Notes under the pieces: generated by a model | Database searches by the model: none | Seen by the model: only the letters and a program-made list of their open reading frames with translations | Told to the model about the DNA's origin: nothing | Position numbers and translations under genes: made by a program | Assembly: GCA_002331625.1 (NCBI GenBank) | Contig: DCZN01000080.1 | Coordinates: 57,925-73,480, forward strand | Length of the DNA: 15,556 bases | Source of the DNA: Nitrospira sp. UBA2083 | GTDB lineage: Bacteria; Nitrospirota; Nitrospiria; Nitrospirales; Nitrospiraceae | Direction: 5' to 3' | Shown here: positions 14,560 through 15,556 of the stretch, piece by piece | How positions within the stretch are numbered: position 1 is the first letter of the stretch | How the letters are laid out: the number at the start of each line of letters is the position of its first letter

Positions 14560-14693
14560 GGGTCTGCCCAGTTCGCCTGATGGCCCACGGGCGTACCATC
14601 AAGAACCGAGCGTCTCCGAATCCTGCATCAGCGAGCACGACGGTAGGTAGATGGACGGATACCGAGGTGGAGGAGTCCGATGGATAACTCGAT

Positions 14694-14927
14694 TTGTCCT
14701 CCAAAGGAGAACGATGTCATACACCGAAAGACAAAGCTGGAGTGACGGTAGATCCACACAGAGGAGTCCAGAGCCTTCGGCCCGTCGGAACAATCCCGCC
14801 GGCGAGAGTCTGCGAGCATGGTCGGCTCATCGATGACATCCTGACCAGGAGCGGTGCGTTGACCGGCACGGTGCGCTGTGTTGACTGTAGCGCCGTGATT
14901 GACGATCCGCATTGCAGCCAGAAATAA
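14694..14927 (+). CDS. Small Cys/His (zinc-ribbon-like) protein; start uncertain, possibly frameshifted
   Basis: The open frame gives up to 77 residues if it starts at TTG 14694. The second half looks genuine: VCEHGRLIDDILTRSGALTG, then TVRCVDCSAVIDDPHC, with C40-x-H42 and C62-x2-C65 as potential zinc ligands. The start is a problem. The well-placed GGAGGAG serves ATG 14680 in another frame (MDNSICPPKENDV...), which stops at about 14745 and would need a frameshift near 14730-14740 to reach this frame. AAGGAG before ATG 14714 leads into a third frame that is Arg/Ser-rich and unlike a protein. GTG 14742 could start a 62-residue form. It is probably the second gene of the winged-helix unit and ends just before the terminator. 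Confidence 0.5.
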   Translation: MSSKGERCHTPKDKAGVTVDPHRGVQSLRPVGTIPPARVCEHGRLIDDILTRSGALTGTVRCVDCSAVIDDPHCSQK

Positions 14928-14963
14928 CCTATCCTGTCGCCTTCTGCGACAGTAGGATTTTTC
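14928..14963 (+). terminator. Intrinsic terminator after the winged-helix / zinc-ribbon-like unit
   Basis: CTGTCGC (14934-14940) pairs perfectly with GCGACAG (14946-14952) around the loop CTTCT. The stem is extended by CCTA (14928-14931) with TAGG (14953-14956) across a 2-nt bulge, and ATTTTT follows directly. It begins next to the stop codon of the preceding gene (14925-14927). Confidence 0.85.
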
Positions 14964-15070
14964 TCCCTGTCGCGAGTTTCCCCTCATATTCAATCCATCT
15001 TCACGGCAGCTGTTGTCCAACTCATGAATTTTCCAATCGAAAGTCGTTATCGCTCATTTCGTTTACTCAC

Positions 15071-15086
15071 CGGCTCCTTCTTTGCA
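15071..15086 (+). promoter_or_regulatory. Possible sigma-54 (-24/-12) promoter of the TolC-family gene
   Basis: GG at 15072-15073 and TTTGCA with GC at 15084-15085 give the required 10-nt gap, and the C after GG fits the consensus. The T before GG is C here. The transcript would start near 15097 and leave about 23 nt before the ATG at 15120. The sequence ATCGAAAGTCGTTATC (15036-15051) upstream partly resembles the palindromes at 13018-13059. The match is weaker than the one at 13130. Confidence 0.3.
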
Positions 15087-15119
15087 CCACCTCGATCCGC
15101 GGAAGCATGGAATGCATGC

Positions 15120-15556
15120 ATGGCATTATCCACAGACATACAACCGCACAGCCGAGGTGCAAGGCTCTCCATTGCTCTTGTCCTCATGACAGTATTCTGT
15201 GGGGCCTTTGGCGAAACTGTTGCTGCGGAAGAGTCTGAAACAAACGTTCCTCACCTCAAGCTCAGCCTGCGCGATGCCATTCAAGCCGCCGTCGACAACA
15301 ACGTCAACGTGCGGTTGCTGAAAGAACGTATCGCGGCGGCCCAGGCCCAGGCCAATACGAGCCTGGGCGCCCTTCTTCCGAACGTCGGTGGGTACCTCAA
15401 TGGGAGAAATCAAACTGTCAATCTTGCCGCCTTTGGCCTCCCTGCTGAGCGGCTTGCTGGCTTCGGCCTCACCCGCAGCGTCACCGATCCGTTCGAGGTC
15501 TACGACGCGCGCGCCACGCTAGTGCAGAACATTTTCAGTCTCAGCCTCATTCAGCG
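15120..15556 (+). CDS. TolC-family outer-membrane efflux protein, N-terminal part (runs off the window)
   Basis: The frame is open from ATG 15120 to the right edge (145 codons). A signal peptide is visible: a basic n-region (QPHSRGAR), a hydrophobic core (LSIALVLMTVFCGAFG) and cleavage near VAA|EE. The mature part begins LKLSLRDAIQAAVDNNVNVRLLKERIAAAQAQANTSLGALLPNVGG, the first helix and turn typical of TolC/OEP channels. FEVYDARATLVQNIFSLSLIQ is the usual strand and periplasmic-helix start. An in-frame ATG at 15024 lacks a ribosome binding site and would bury the signal peptide, so 15120 is preferred. It would form the outer-membrane duct of a tripartite pump: either the RND pair upstream, or another pump encoded beyond the window. 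Confidence 0.85.
   Translation, partial: MALSTDIQPHSRGARLSIALVLMTVFCGAFGETVAAEESETNVPHLKLSLRDAIQAAVDNNVNVRLLKERIAAAQAQANTSLGALLPNVGGYLNGRNQTVNLAAFGLPAERLAGFGLTRSVTDPFEVYDARATLVQNIFSLSLIQ

Noticed and set aside
14651..14836. Frame with ATG 14714 after AAGGAG
   Set aside because: The product (MSYTERQSWSDGRSTQRSPE...) is Arg/Ser-rich and lacks structure, while the overlapping frame encodes a Cys/His motif. It is kept only as a start-site alternative in the gene entry.

Overview
The window looks like a chromosomal stretch from a Nitrospira-type bacterium (Nitrospirota). It has fairly high GC, strong GGAGG ribosome binding sites, a c-type cytochrome, a sulfide:quinone oxidoreductase, FGE-sulfatase-like proteins and Nitrospira-style GTGAAAC/CTCACC degenerate repeats between genes. 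This assignment comes from recognising the proteins, not from a search, so it is moderately confident. There is no rRNA, tRNA, CRISPR array, transposase or phage gene.

Layout. 1-1223 (minus): the N-terminal 407 codons of an exported TPR plus FGE-sulfatase-like protein that runs off the left edge. 1224-1670: a divergent regulatory region. 1671-2138: a membrane-anchored cytochrome c'/c556-like protein. 2324-3044: two tandem paralogous small secreted proteins rich in D, R, K, Q and E. 3182-4685: sulfide:quinone oxidoreductase followed by a small DUF2892-type membrane protein. 4757-5299: an unknown protein. 5323-9865: an RND efflux pair (lipoprotein adaptor and inner-membrane permease). 10024-12691: a multi-PAS histidine kinase and a NarL/FixJ response regulator. 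12692-13198: a long regulatory region. 13199-14182: a stand-alone sigma-54 activator with no receiver domain. 14344-14927: a 71-residue winged-helix-like protein and a small Cys/His protein, closed by a clear intrinsic terminator. 15120-15556: the start of a TolC-family outer-membrane protein that runs off the right edge.

How the parts may work together. The adaptor and permease need an outer-membrane channel, and a TolC protein begins 5 kb downstream, but the regulatory genes in between make a single operon unlikely. The kinase/regulator pair is the natural candidate to control the pump or its neighbours. The sigma-54 activator gene has a good -24/-12 promoter of its own, with two tandem palindromic sites upstream, which suggests autoactivation. 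Weaker -24/-12 matches precede the cytochrome and tolC genes.

The most unusual signals are: (i) a 67-bp regulatory architecture (conserved 40-bp box, then a TAG box at the same spacing) in front of both the sigma-54 activator region and the winged-helix gene; (ii) a degenerate palindromic repeat, normally intergenic, that seems to have inserted in frame into the RND permease and, in another copy, to abut its start codon; (iii) the tandem secreted charged-repeat proteins with co-duplicated leaders; and (iv) direct repeats at 25-bp spacing upstream of the cytochrome, matching the 25-bp spacing of the activator palindromes.
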